A stretch of DNA of 64,000 nucleotides from Oxytricha trifallax (GCA_000711775.1 ARYC01001390.1:1-64000), one strand, 5' to 3'. Shown: positions 1 to 11,316, numbered from the stretch's first letter. Notes: generated from the letters alone by a model not told the origin. Numbers and translations are program-made.

Positions 1-1236
1 TTTGTAGAGAAATTTCGGCTGAGTATAATTGGAGAATTAAATGATTTAAATATTTTTAATCATTCAAATGCCTATCTAATAAAGATATGCCAAGATTTGA
101 CTTCACAGGCAGGTAATTGGCTTGAAAATGATAATAAAAATGAAAAGTGAATTTCTCATGTCAGCGAGTACTTTCCAACTAAATCTTATTTTATATAAAT
201 TAATAACAAGCCTAAACATCTGAAGTCGCTCTTTCTTTGAAGTATTTTTAGAGAAATTTCGGCTGAGTATTATTGGAGAATTTAATGATTTAAATATTTT
301 CAATCATTCAAATGCCTATATCATAAAAATATTGCCAAGATTTGACTTCACAGGCAGGTAATTGGCTTGAAAATGATAATAAAAATGAAAAGTGAATTTC
401 TCATGTCAGCGAGTACTTTTCCAACTAAATCTTATTTTATATAAATTTATAACAAGCCTAAGCATCTGAAGTTGCTCTTTCTTTGAAGTATTTTTAGAGA
501 AATTTCGGCTGAGTATTATTGGAGAATTTAATGATTTAAATATTTTCAATCATTCAAATGCCTATATCATACAGAATATTGCCAAGATTTGACTTCACAG
601 GCAGGTAATTGGCTTGAAAAGGATGATAAAAATGAAAAGTAAACTTCTCATGTCAGCGAGTACTTTTCCAACTAAATCTTATTTTATATATATTTATAAC
701 AAGCCTATGCATTTGAAGTCGCTCTTTCTTTGTAGTATTTTTAGAATAATTTCGGCTGAGTATTATTGGAGAATTTAATGAATTAAATATTTTTAATCAT
801 TCAGATGCCCATCTCATACTGAATATTGCCAAGATTTGACTTCACAGGCAGGTAATTGGCTTGAAAATGATTATAAAAATGAAAAGTGAATTTCTCATGT
901 CAGCGAGTACTTTTCCAACTAAATCTTATTTTATATAAATTTATAACAAGCCTAAGCATCTGAAGTTGCTCTTTCTTTGAAGTATTTTTAGAGAAATTTC
1001 GGCTGAGTATTATTGGAGAATTTAATGATTTAAATATTTTCAATCATTCAAATGCCTATATCATACAGAATATTGCCAAGATTTGACTTCAAAGGCAGGT
1101 AATTGGCTTGAAAAGGATAATAAAAATGAAAAGTGAATTTCTCATGTCAGCGAGTACTTTTCCAACTAAATCTTATTTTAAATAAATTAATCGCAAGCCT
1201 ATGCATTTGGAGTCGCTCTTTCTTTGTCGTATTATT
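1..1236. repeat. Tandem satellite, five ~246-bp units
   Basis: Five head-to-tail units begin near 7, 251, 497, 744 and 991, each opening with a variant of GAGAAATTTCGGCTGAGTA. All contain a segment TTGACTTCACAGGCAGGTAA (one copy has AAAG for ACAG). Units differ by a few percent and by 1-3-base indels. The array probably continues to the left of the window and decays near 1236. No coding signal is seen. Confidence 0.95.
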
Positions 1237-1869
1237 AATATTTGTTTAAAACTTATTGTTTAAATTTTGTTAAAATAAGGACATTTTATTAAAAGAAATT
1301 AATGTTTAAGTTGTCTTTAATTGTACTTAACCAAAATCTTAATAGCCATTATTTTCATATTATGAATATCTTAATCCCAGATTTTATTGGTAACATTTTT
1401 ATTAAATTAAATTTTATATTAACTTCTTTTTAACCCCAAACTATATAATTTAATGGCAATATCTGCTTTTAAAATTAACATTTTTTTATTGATTTTCATA
1501 TTTTATTTCAATGGAGCATTTTAAATAAAATTATTTTATATCTTTCCATTCTTTTATCTATAGTTTTCTTTAAAATATTTATAACTTTATTTCCTAAATA
1601 AATTGGAATCTTGTGTTTTTGAGTTATTTTTTTTTTTTTAAAGATATTCCAGACTAAAACCATAATAAAACAGTTAAAAAATTTATATAAATTATAGAAA
1701 ATAATGCTCATATATACAAACTGATATTCATTAATTAGAAGAAAATTTTTTTAATTATTAATTCAAATTACTTTATAATTTAGTTACTTAACTTATATTA
1801 AAAGATTTTTAAAATCTGGTTAAAAAGATTTGTTAATATAAGTCCGATTATGTTAAATTAATTAGTTTT
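1237..1869. other. AT-rich spacer, nothing recognised
   Basis: Very AT-rich stretch with homopolymer runs, including a poly-T run near 1627. Short minus-strand ORFs here have the composition of random AT-rich sequence, and I see no RNA gene or repeat. Confidence 0.6.
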
Positions 1870-2223
1870 CAGATTCCCAATTATTTGTTCAAAGTTTTAA
1901 TAAAATAAGTTGATCTCTCCAGCAGTAGGAACTAATACCTCAAGTGCTATAGCTTAAGTCTCTAATAATTGTTTCTTGAATTTAAATGGATCTGAAAATT
2001 TGATATCTGGTGCTTGAAAGCTTGAAGGCACTTACCAATACAATTATCAAAGATTATTAATTGCACTCATATTTTCTTTACTTATCTCTATAAAGTCATT
2101 ATTGCTCCAACTGGTCCTTAACACCAACAACCATCGTCCCATCCATCAAATGCAAACTTAAACTATCCATATGAACTGTAATAGATGCATATAACAACAG
2201 TTAAGAAGAGAATCGTCACATTT
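1870..2223 (+). CDS. Host-like gene, upstream part, split by a retrotransposon
   Basis: Open with TAA/TAG read as Gln. The first part contains TNTSSAIAQVSNN and a segment ending KLEGTYQYNYQ; one in-frame TGA lies between them, near 2018. A hydrophobic stretch (LLIALIFSLLISI) follows, then a Pro/Gln-rich tail with the motif PTGPQHQQPSSHPSNANL. A small frame change lies between the hydrophobic stretch and the tail. The tail reads directly up to the retrotransposon target site at 2211-2223 and resumes after it at 2916. This resembles a membrane-anchored protein with an intracellular tail; I do not recognise the family. The start is not resolved. Confidence 0.5.
2211..2223. repeat. 13-bp target-site duplication, left copy
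   Basis: AATCGTCACATTT here matches AATCATCACATTT at 2903-2915 with one mismatch. The pair brackets the minus-strand retrotransposon and lies within host coding sequence. Confidence 0.85.
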
Positions 2224-2902
2224 TATTATTATTATTTAATGCTGTATGGAAATTTATACTGGGGCTTAAGCCAGCCAGATAGATAGACAAGATAGTTTCA
2301 AGCTTTGATTTTTGGACATCCAACTCAATCCATCCAAGGGCCAGGCATAGAGAAACCCATATACTGGATAGAATAGCTTTCGCACCGTGCTCGTTCACCG
2401 ATTGCCTTGGGGGGAGGTCTCATGTGATATTCCGCTACTTCGCCTGTCTTCCTGTTTCACTTTCATGACTAACATTTCCAATGAGTTCTTATAGTTCAGG
2501 TAAAACCCCCTTCTAAGCAAAGACTTATTGTATGGCTTGCCAAGGGGGGGGAAACCCCGAGATGATACTCTGCTGAGATTTTTATGTATGGTTGGTTGTT
2601 CTTTAGTTTTACTCAGCAAATAGAGTCCAATCTGAGATCCAAGCTGTCTGTCTCTTAACTCCTACCCTATCCTTGATGCACTCAACCCCTGGTTGTAAGG
2701 ACAGGTGTATCATTCAGTTTTAATACGACATATATGATCGACGTTTTTATTGGCGTTGTCCCCCTATACCTTGCTTGACGCTTTCTGAGGAGGTTCTCAG
2801 ATCCGGTACTTATCTCGTAAAAGCCGAGTGCCATCATGGTTTCGAACTCCGGGGTACCGGAATTGGTCGGGATATGCTCCGAACTTACCACTAGGTCGTA
2901 TC
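2224..2902 (-). mobile_element. 5'-truncated non-LTR (LINE-type) retrotransposon
   Basis: On the minus strand the insert ends in CAGCATTAAATAATAATAATAA, a (TAA)n tail typical of some non-LTR elements. It is flanked by a 13-bp target-site duplication, AATC(G/A)TCACATTT, at 2211-2223 and 2903-2915. The minus strand carries an open segment (2682-2902) with peptide pieces TGSENLLRKRQARYRGTTPI and IKTSIIYVV. The same peptide region recurs, diverged, at 43580-43800. Reverse-transcriptase motifs are not present in this short copy, so the LINE assignment rests on tail, duplication and truncation. Confidence 0.75.
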
Positions 2903-2915
2903 AATCATCACATTT

Positions 2916-3345
2916 AAGTATAAGAGACAGGTGAAGAAAGTTTTTTTTGATTTAACAAAGGTGAGTTATGGATAGCTTAACCATTTAATCCTAGTTATCC
3001 TGATGCTAATCCTCACACAAATGCAAAGTTAACTATATATCTAAGTATTAACCTGATGAATAATATCTTACTTGTAGCTATGATTGATTAATCTTAAAAT
3101 TGAATTAAAGCTTATAATTTTTATATATAAATTTGAATATATATATATATACTCATTTTTTAAAAAATATTACCATCATATAATCTGCCATCTGTTCATG
3201 TGATACAGTTTATTCTTGTTTTTGTTTCATTATTTGATGAACAATATTTTGCACCTTTGCCAGTTTACTCAGGTACACATCTAAAATTAAATATTTTAGA
3301 AATGCTTTTTGTTCCTCACAATTTAATTGAATGATTAGACAAATT
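2916..3345 (+). CDS. Host-like gene, downstream part
   Basis: After the retrotransposon the frame resumes as KYKRQVKKVFFDLTK. Coding-like pieces follow in shifted frames: FNPSYPDANPHTNAKLTIYL near 2983-3045 and, at about 3181-3344, a segment with FDEQYFAPLPVYSG ending at a TGA. AT-rich gaps between the pieces could be introns or IESs. This is most simply the 3' part of the gene that starts near 1870. Function unknown. Confidence 0.45.
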
Positions 3346-3573
3346 CTAACTTAGACATAATTTTGTTTATTATTATTTAAAAAACAAACTTTTTTTATAT
3401 AATATTTTGGATAGACACTCGACTATTTATGTTAATAAGGCTTAAAAAAATAATCCTGATCAAATCAAAAGCTTAAAGAATAATAGCAATGAAGTCTTGT
3501 ATATAATGTTGTCTAAAAATTGATCAACTTTGTATCTTTTAGCATCTGATTTTGCTCCCTTAGATGCGAAATA

Positions 3574-3837
3574 TTGATAAAATAGATAAAAATAGGAAAT
3601 TTAAGAAATCAGTATAAATTAGAAATATATTAGTAATTACAACTGTCACGAATTAGTAGTATCATTAATCATATTTTGATTTAAATTTAATATTTAATTA
3701 ATTAATGTATTATAATAATATAATTAGTGGTCTAGTGGGCCGGTGGGCAGGTGGTCTGGCAGGGTCTTTAGCAGATCACTTTTGTAATATTTATATTTAT
3801 TTTAATAAATTAATACTTTACAGATGCGTCGACTGCA
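3574..3837 (+). repeat. Left ~260-bp TIR of the Rep element
   Basis: Reverse complement of 5252-5510 with a few mismatches. It runs from TTGATAAAATAG inward through TGGTCTAGTGGGCCGGTGGG to GATGCGTCGACTGCA. Confidence 0.85.
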
Positions 3838-3900
3838 CTAATTACTGCTCTAGACACCAGACTTTACTCCGGCACTCTCTCAGAACACGGACTGATGCTG

Positions 3901-5239
3901 TCATTTTGTCACATTCTTCTCTTTTTCACTGGCCAGGAATCTTGCATTTAGGAAGCGTGCAACCATCACCGCTGTCAATGGAAAGGCCTCCTCCCCACTC
4001 TATGTCGGAATCTCAGATTGGCAGAGTAGACACCGAGCCTTAAAGGCATTGGCATCTTCGGGTAACATGTTATCGAATGGTAGAGTATTCGAAGTGATTA
4101 CAGTGAAGCAGCCAATGTACTTGTATTCCACGCCGCCGTACTTCTACTCAATAGCCATCCCTTCACCTTCCATCAACCGTTTCATCCCTGCTATCCCAGA
4201 TGATCCAAATGCTTTGGTAAGATTGATCTCGTTTGCGATTAGAATCTGTGGCTCGCCCGCCTTGCCTTGCTTCATAGGGACGTGAAAATGTGAGTTAGAC
4301 TGCACGTACTATTCACACACGAATATCTCCTCCAGAATGTGAGTGATTTTTGTCTTCCCGGTATTGGTGGGGCCTATATATCCATAAGCTGTGAATCTTA
4401 CTGTTCTTGCGCTTGATTAGGAGCTCGTAAAGGGCATCAAGAATGTGGAGATAACCCATTGCTTTCAGATCGGGATCTTTAGGTGTAATCGTTTCATCTC
4501 CATTATTTCTTAGTTCTGCGATAAAATCCTGGAGTGATGTTATTATAGGAACCTTCTCCTTAATGGCGATCCCCGATTTCTAGATTACTTGATCGGCGAA
4601 GTTGATTTAACTGTATGACTTTGCAATGGCCACTAGCTGAGGTATATCATGAGCCTTCATCTTAATGTAGTCTTCTTTTGATGAAGCCGATCCTGAGAGC
4701 CTCTCAATCATATAGTAATTTGTCACATCCATAACACCTCTGGCCCCGCATTCCTGCTTCTACTATTCCTTTTGCTACTTAGCATTCTGTTTGGCGAGGA
4801 ACTGCTCATAATGCTGAGGGGGCCCGTATATCAGCTTTACTCCTTCCACTGCTGATGCGAATTAATCCAATGTCTGATGTGCGAGAAGCTTCACGGTTAG
4901 TTCCAACTCTGCTATAATACCCGCACCCTTGCGTCTCTTTTCAGTGAAATATGATTTGTTGGCTCCGGTTGAATCTGTCTTGAAGCGAATACAGAGGTAG
5001 TAGATCTAGTTTGAACGATCAGTGTAGACTTCGAGGTGACTAAATCTCGGAATTTGACTCGTCATTACGCGCTGGCACTGCTTCCAGAGCTCGGACCTGC
5101 CCTCATTCTGCACCTGTAATATGAATAAGTGGCGGTTGTGAGACATTATTCTTAATTTACTTTAAGAGTCCTCCGCGCTGGTATAAGTCTATAGTGGCCT
5201 CTCAGTCAATTGAATATCCGTCTTGGTGGTCTCCGGCAT
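3901..5239 (-). pseudogene. Rep-like protein with SF3 helicase domain, one frameshift
   Basis: About 446 codons with TAA/TAG as Gln; start chosen at MPETTKTD (5239), with MSHNRHLF (5146) as an alternative. The C-terminal third has superfamily-3 helicase signatures of small-replicon Rep proteins: a Walker A GPTNTGKT (about 4353-4376), a Walker B-like ILIANEI, and a motif-C-like TVITSN (about 4087-4104). An N-terminal HUH nuclease is not clear: I see no obvious HxH, and only a possible tyrosine motif around DYIKMK. One single-base frameshift near 4396 separates the N-terminal part from the helicase. Rep/SF3 proteins initiate or unwind in rolling-circle type replication; a role in element replication or transposition is inference. 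It is the only gene of the element. Confidence 0.75.
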
Positions 5240-5251
5240 ATTGACTCCATT

Positions 5252-5510
5252 TGCAGTCAACGCATCTGTAAAGTATTAATTTATTAAATTAAATATATAT
5301 ATTACAAAAGTGGTCTGCTAAAGACCCTGCCAGACCACCTCCAGCCCACTAGACCACTAATTATATTATTATAATACATTAATTAATTAAATATTAAATT
5401 TAAATCAAAATATGATTAATGATACTACTAATTCGTGACAGTTGTAATTACTGATATATTTCTAATTTATACTGATTTCTTAAATTTCCTATTTTTATCT
5501 ATTTTATCAA
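5252..5510 (-). repeat. Right ~260-bp TIR of the Rep element
   Basis: Inverted partner of 3574-3837. The element gene begins just inside this arm, so the arm probably supplies its promoter. The arm also ends in TTTACAG, which resembles a 3' splice site immediately upstream of the ORF. Confidence 0.85.
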
Positions 5511-5512
5511 TA

Positions 5513-5956
5513 ATAATAATACAAGACCTCTAAATACGAAAGTAAATGAGGGAGGCATAAATTGAGTTGATAGTGAGTGTCTATAACTAAAAGAGAAATG
5601 CTTCGCTAATACTCATTTTCATTATTTGTAAGATCTAAATTTTTTTCTAATTTATAGAAAAAGAATCATATACTCCAATTGGGAAGAAACTTTCCTAACT
5701 TTTAGATGATAACTACATTAAATCAAGTAAAAATGTATACCTTAAAAAGCACATCATTAATTGAAAGAGGTAGAACTTACGGAAGAAATGCCAGAGCATA
5801 TATCATATTGTTTTCTGAGAAATAAAGCAATTTATTATCTCACCTCACAGACTATATGTCTAAGTCGGACATTTCATTGTTGTGAGACAAGATTTATTGA
5901 TTGATGCTTCGTAGCTGTTTCCTTCCCTTTTATTTCACAATGATGGAATTTAAAAT
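5513..5956. other. Intergenic, no clear gene
   Basis: Mixed AT-rich sequence between the Rep element and a short coding segment. No repeat or long frame is evident under the ciliate code. Confidence 0.5.
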
Positions 5957-6245
5957 ATGTCAAAATCTAATGTTAAGACGAGCATCCAGCAGATGAATAA
6001 ATCAAGGGTTAAGAGGATAAAGGCAGAGAAGATTGCGGGGATTTCAGAGGACAAGACGAATGTAGTAGAGGGCGTGGAAATAAACCACAATAAGTAAGAT
6101 TAGATGATTGATTGATATTGAAGACGCCAATGAAAGATTTAATTGCTCTGAACCAATCCACATTATACTTGATAGAAGAACCAGCAAGAAGCATTTGATT
6201 GAAGGGTATATCAATCATTACTTCACAATCGACTTATTAGCATGA
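5957..6245 (+). CDS. Short coding segment, 4-nt slip at a GATTGATTGAT tract
   Basis: Starts MSKSNVKTSIQQMNK, a Lys-rich N-terminus, and runs to QDQMID with a TGA at 6113. The reading frame continues one step over as IEDANERFNCSEPIHIILD to a TGA at 6243. The slip lies in a GATTGATTGAT tract (6105-6115), and one ATTG unit fewer would give a single 95-codon frame. It could be a host MDS with a tiny IES, a pseudogene, or a small germline gene. Family unknown. Confidence 0.5.
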
Positions 6246-6880
6246 CGACAGTAAGAGTATAAATTATGATATTTTAAGCTTGAAATATGAAAAAGAAATC
6301 TAATGCACACACATAAGAAGTATATTATTTTTATAGTAATTCATCTACATTTAATAACTAAGTAATTTTAATTAAACATTTTAAATATTTGTATTTATTG
6401 AAGATACTAAAGTTTGAAATCATTTAATTCTTTTAAATAACTTAATCTTCTCCCAGCTATTAACTACTTATATTACAATATATTCTACGTGTTTATTATT
6501 GATTTTAAAATATTTAGAGTAAAAGATTCAATGAATTATTGGAAAGATTGTTATATGAATTAAGGGGTTTATGTATCTAGAGGAATTTAATTTATTGTGC
6601 CCATATTTTATTAATCATTTCTTTTATTGCTCTAATTAAGCTCGACTGAAATTAAAGCATATCTAGCAGAAACATATTCAACTAGAAACATTTATAGCTA
6701 TGAATACTTTCGAAAACAAACAGGGATGTATTTTAATATTTTATGAATTAATCTATTTTAATCCTTTTATATTCAAAGTCCCTTTTAAGTATTTTTCTTT
6801 TCATAAGTCTATCCCAGAATAGAATGAAAAACCAGCCAGGTAAATACACTCTAGTTTGGATAAGTCGGTGATAAGCTCGA

Positions 6881-7020
6881 AACATTGATTCCTGGCGAAG
6901 ATACTCAGAAATTAATTAGTGCTTGGAGTTATTTCATTGTGGTTGAGATGCATCTGTTCAAGTTACTCAGCTGTCCTTTTAAGTTCTTTCATATTATTTT
7001 ATTGTTGCAGTACCTGTAAG
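6881..7020 (+). CDS. Possible coding segment
   Basis: Open with TAA as Gln, containing ETLIPGEDTQKLISAWSYF followed by hydrophobic residues (FKFFHIILLLQYL). GC content rises above the flanks. Ends are not defined and the call rests on composition only. Confidence 0.3.
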
Positions 7021-7256
7021 ATATATATCTATATAATAAATTATTGAAAATATAATATGAAAATTAATTCATCAAAATAATATAAAATACGTTATATTAT
7101 TTACTTAAATAATTTCATTTGGATTCAATAGCAACAAGATTTAAATAAAGTAATTCAAAGTTATATGCAGTAGCCATTGAAACCAGTACAATATCTTATC
7201 ATCTATCATATGATAATTATTATATTACACTCTTCATTTAATTGTGAATATTCCTA

Positions 7257-7412
7257 GGGCTACTGATTAAATTAAGGATGAGTTCATAACTTGGGCGTCT
7301 TAACTTATTACTTCAAAATAAGCTTGCTTTAGCCTGGGGAATTCACCCTAATTTCAAAACTGAGATTGGCCAATTGATGGCTGCTTCTTTAGTGACGGAA
7401 GAAGAGTGATGT
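7257..7412 (+). CDS. Possible coding segment with a frame change
   Basis: Contains TDQIKDEFITWASQLITSKQ followed, one frame over, by FKTEIGQLMAASLVTEEE and a TGA. Amino-acid composition looks protein-like and the DNA is GC-richer than its flanks. It may belong with the neighbouring short segments as parts of one host gene. Confidence 0.4.
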
Positions 7413-7593
7413 AAGACTAACTCAAATATGCTATGAAATAACTACTTTGATGAATTAATACTAAGATCATGCATTTACATTTAGCATTTAACATTTAGAT
7501 AATTAAAATATAATATAATTATTTGAAATATGTATATTGATTATTAAATATAAGTTCACTGAAAATAACAATTTAAATAATTATAATTTAAAA

Positions 7594-7836
7594 TCACAGC
7601 TAAATGCATACATAATGAGAGTATTTTATTCTTTCCGAATCATGCTGAGCTTCTTCAATCACCAACTCCAGATGATCATCGAAAAGGCATGTCTCAAACT
7701 TATAATTGAAATATTTCGTGACAGTTGCTTCATATCTTCGAGCTAAATGTGAGACGACTAGCTATTTTTGAATACAGCTACTTCCTATAAAAAAGTACAG
7801 TTGACTGTCTTTACAGGGTATATAAGCTGTGAACCA
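7594..7836 (-). CDS. 81-codon coding segment, unknown
   Basis: Open between TGA codons with TAG/TAA as Gln. The peptide includes LARRYEATVTKYFNYKFE and ELVIEEAQHDSERIKY, an acidic, protein-like composition. No ATG lies near the upstream end, so this is probably an internal exon or MDS. No family recognised. Confidence 0.45.
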
Positions 7837-8747
7837 TCAGTCGGAAGTAGTTTCATGAGATTAAATCAATGTTAATATTACTCCATTTGTAATTGATATT
7901 CAATATGCATTTATATAATTAACAATATAAGGAATAAGTCTTGAATATATATCTATATGTTCCCCTATATGATCTGGCTCTTGCTTATTTACTTCAATTT
8001 CTTATTTATAGGTTGTTATGTATCCTCATCAGAGTAGCTATGAGTATGATATGATTTTCTGTGGATAGAAAACAATTACAAACACTTAATAAATTAATAC
8101 TTTAAATTGCTCAATTTTGATTATTTTATAAAATCCAAGGAATAGAGCAAATGAAATTGGCTAGGGTGAAAAGGAATATGATAAGGATAGACAAAGAATG
8201 GGTATTTTACTAAATTCTATGATGGTATTTTAATGCATCTCCACATATTCTCAGAGATTTAGGCTATTTTTCAATTGCCCGTTGCCTTTGCAATTATATA
8301 TTTAATGACTAAATATTTTTAAGTTTATATTGAGAAATTAATCATAAAAAAGTATAGAACGTAAAATATATTCTAGACTGTTAGAAGTATAGTCATATCT
8401 GCAAACCTTATATTATCTTCATAATTAGTTGATTTATTACTACTATTATCATCTATTACTCTATTTAAATTAACTACTTGTGATATCTATCGAATAGAAA
8501 TTTCATATGGAGCTTAATTCAATAATAGGCAGCAACAAAAAATAAAAATAATATTACTAATTCAATTTAGAATACATCTACTGCGAATTTGTGCTTTTCA
8601 AAGTATAAAAAGTTAAGAAGTTAAATGAAATAATTATTGATTTTAATTAAAAAAATAAACTTTACATAATATTTATTCATAAAACGAATTACAATTTATA
8701 AAATTATTATAAATATATAAAATATTAATTAAAAAAGTTTTAAATTG
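7837..8747. other. AT-rich region, no confident gene
   Basis: Mostly AT-rich sequence with a few short GC-richer islands (for example 8150-8290). Frames there are broken and I cannot support a gene. Confidence 0.4.
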
Positions 8748-9008
8748 AAGTTTTCTAGAAAGCTAGTATTCCATTCCTGTGCAATACACCCCAAAAATCT
8801 GTACGTGCAACAAAGGTCAACAGAATTGGCATTGAACCCATAGCTCTTACCATAAGAAAGAACAGTAATATTCTATGTTAAAAATGGACAAGACGGTGAC
8901 CATTGGAAAACAGGCAGTGAAATGTCTGAAGATGAATTTTTAACAACACTCATTACACCTAGAATCACGAATGTAAGATTATATAGAATGGCGAATTGTC
9001 AATTTTGA
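8748..9008 (+). CDS. 87-codon coding segment, unknown
   Basis: A single frame uses four TAA/TAG Gln codons and ends in TGA. It contains KFSRKLVFHSCAIHPKNLY, QERTVIFYVKNGQDGDHW and EMSEDEFLTTLITPRI. Codon use and composition differ sharply from the AT-rich flanks. No ATG occurs at the left edge, so the segment is probably partial (an exon or MDS). It lies just before the first R repeat. Confidence 0.55.
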
Positions 9009-9126
9009 GTGAAGAGCCAGAGTTTTCACAAAAAAATATGAGAACCTAAAAAAGTAATACAATTGAAAAAGAATAAGTACACATACTCTCAATCAAAACA
9101 ACCTAAAAAGAGATAATTTAAAAACA

Positions 9127-9232
9127 AAATTATTTAATTTGAAACATTTTTCATTACCTTTGAAGAGATCACTTCATTGAACATGTAAAATAAGCTTTTT
9201 GGAAGTAGCATGGTCTTTAGAAAATTTAGATA
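9127..9232 (+). repeat. R repeat unit, left half
   Basis: Contains the R core TTGAAGAGATCACTTCATTG followed by AACATGTAAAATAAG and GTAGCATGGTC. It breaks off at AAATTTAGATA where the C4A4-bearing element starts. The unit resumes at about 16139. Confidence 0.8.
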
Positions 9233-9631
9233 AACCCCAAAACCCCATTAACATCTCATCATCAAAGTTATACGAGTTATAAAGTATGCAAATATAATAA
9301 AATTAAATTTTTCCAACTTATAATGAAGTTTCAACCGTCAACCAGGTCTTCAACTTGAATGAGTTGCTTAATTTCTGAATCATGTAGATACTTATTATTC
9401 CCAATTTTAATAAATATTATTTTAGAATCACGCTATTTGTATTTTAATATTGTGTCTTGAATGCTAATGTTAGGATTTTAAATATTTGAGCTATTAACGT
9501 GCTGCTTTTATAATTACGGCATTATTTTTGGAAGTGATTGTTGCTATTATTATAAATCAAATTATTCATGTTTTTACTTAAGCGAACTTCTTTTCATATT
9601 TGTGACTCTCTTACTTACTGTTCTAATATTC

Positions 9632-10736
9632 TCATGGATTATATTCATGTTTTTTGTAATATTCTTTTTTACATTCCTCTATGATCTCATTAAAAGTGTC
9701 AACAACACATCTTAGTTTCTTTTCAACATCCCTTACTATACTTTAAAGTCAATCAATTTATTCATTACTTTAATTAGTGAAAGCTTATAACTATTCTTCC
9801 GTTATTTTTTACCCTGAAGCTGAATCCTAAATCATTTTATTGATCCCCACGATCTGGTCATTGATCCTTTTAACGTTCCTCGCCAACGATTCTTGAGTCG
9901 CGACACTCAGAGTTTGGGCTACCTTTTTAATATCATCAACCAATACCTAGAAAGTATGCTGAATCTCCTCTCGCCCTTCTGTAATCTACCTTGAAATTTA
10001 CTCAGAGTCAACAACATTGAACTAGGATTCCAACTTGGTCACTTTACAAATAGCTTCCTTAATTTGATCTGTTAATTTTAAGAAATGTGGATTTTGAAGT
10101 GCATCTGGCACCTATTATAACAGATATTCATTTATTTCTTCCCGAGCTTTCGATGTAAGCTCTCCGAACTTTTTTTCTATTAAGTCTTCAATCTAATTAA
10201 GTTCGGGAAATTTTGTATCACTCGGTATATGTGATAATTCTGACTTTGTGTTTTTTAAGTCAGAGACTGCATGTCCATTCCAATAGTATTGCATAAGTTT
10301 CCATTCTTTGACGGGGTTGGAGGACTTTAGCTTATCTTTGAAGTATCATCTTTATCCTAACACCCCTTGAGTGGGGTTGGCTTTGTAATTTTTTTGGGTG
10401 CTATTTGTCTTCTTTTTATTTGCTAAAAAAAAAGAATTTGCTATCTGACTTTCTTTAGTTGAGCGTAGCAACAAGCCAGTTTTTATGCATATTAATTGTA
10501 TTAAGCCCAAACTTCTTTTTTAGTTATATTTTAACATCCTTGTAGGTTTATTTTCCAAGCATGCCTTGCTTCTTCAAATAGTCTAGTATCTTCTGCTTGG
10601 ACTCTTACTGCTTAAGTTCTTGGAGTTGCTCTTCATTGAAGAAGTCTGCAGTGTATCAAGAGATCTCATCACATTAAGCCTCAGACAGAGGAGATTCAGA
10701 TTTTTATTTCTACTTAGCTTTAGAAGTCTTTCTCAT
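9632..10736 (-). pseudogene. Coiled-coil protein of the 6.9-kb element, damaged
   Basis: Starts MRKTSKAKQKQKSESPL at 10736. The N-terminal part has a helix-rich segment (ILDYLKKQGMLGKQTYKDVK) that could be a small DNA-binding fold. After a disrupted zone at about 10310-10440 comes a long heptad-rich region (LIEKKFGELTSKAREEINEY, QITEGREEIQHTFQVLVDDI) likely to form a coiled coil. Two in-frame TGAs (10656-10658 and 9749-9751) interrupt a frame that continues on both sides. The last TGA is at 9632. Function unknown; it may be a structural or DNA-binding partner of the transposase. Confidence 0.55.
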
Positions 10737-11276
10737 TCCTTGAATTAATTACTTAAATTTAAAACCCGCTTAAATAGTAATTGATGCTGCTTTATTTAGA
10801 TCTTGCTTATGCAAAACTTTACGCAATATTCACTATTTTTAGTAACCTATATTAAAGAAACTTTTATAATTACTAATTTAAGACTCCTATTTTAAGTTTA
10901 AAATTTATTTTGTTAGTTTATTAATATAGCCAAGAATTTACAAAATTCTAACAAACTATAACACACTATTCCTAACAATTTTCATTATTTGACAAAAACT
11001 AAAATACAGCAAATTGAATTAACTAATATTCATATAAAATCTTTAAATTCCATTGAAATCAAGCCAATTTTATTACTTGGTGAGTTTAGGGATACTTTAT
11101 AACTATCACAATTTAATAACACAAATATTTAGTATTTGGTTGCTATAAAAAGACCATAAAAGTTATAAAATCACTAGGAGTTTTTGACTTCCTGATTTAT
11201 ACCAGACAATATAGAACAATTAAACTCTATTTTTTGATTTAAATTTATAAACTTGTTTTTCTCATTAAACCCTTCA

Positions 11277-11316
11277 GGGGGATTTTTTCACCATCAAATG
11301 GTGAAATTTCCCCCTT
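11277..11316. repeat. Strong hairpin, 5' of the coiled-coil gene
   Basis: GGGGGATTTTTTCACC and GGTGAAATTTCCCCC are inverted around a 7-base loop. A related hairpin lies at 16037-16072. Each sits upstream of a minus-strand gene of the same element, so a shared promoter or regulatory role is possible. Confidence 0.7.

Larger units (their letters stand above)
3574..5510. mobile_element. Long-TIR element encoding a Rep/SF3 helicase
   Basis: Two near-perfect inverted arms of ~260 bp (3574-3837 and 5252-5510) begin TTGATAAAATAGATAAAAAT. They are flanked by TA on both sides (3572-3573 and 5511-5512), as expected for a TA-targeting element. Each arm ends inward with a GC-richer segment GTGGTCTAGTGGGC and the sequence TTTACAGATGCG. 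The interior carries one minus-strand gene with a SF3 helicase domain. Interior GC content is clearly above that of the surroundings. A mover protein of the Tc1/mariner type is not present, so either the Rep protein moves it or it is mobilised in trans. Confidence 0.85.

Noticed and set aside
1508..1711. Minus-strand 67-codon ORF
   Set aside because: AT-rich, hydrophobic/Lys composition without motif or GC rise; looks like chance.
3705..4285. Two plus-strand ORFs of 112 and 78 codons
   Set aside because: They lie antisense to the Rep-like gene, whose helicase motifs fix the minus strand as coding.
6009..6218. Minus-strand 69-codon ORF
   Set aside because: Antisense of the plus-strand coding segment 5957-6245, which has the better composition.
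10360..10385. GGGGTTGG near 10370 as a second C4A4 end of the 6.9-kb element
   Set aside because: It lies inside the coiled-coil coding region and lacks the ordered G4T4 repeat.
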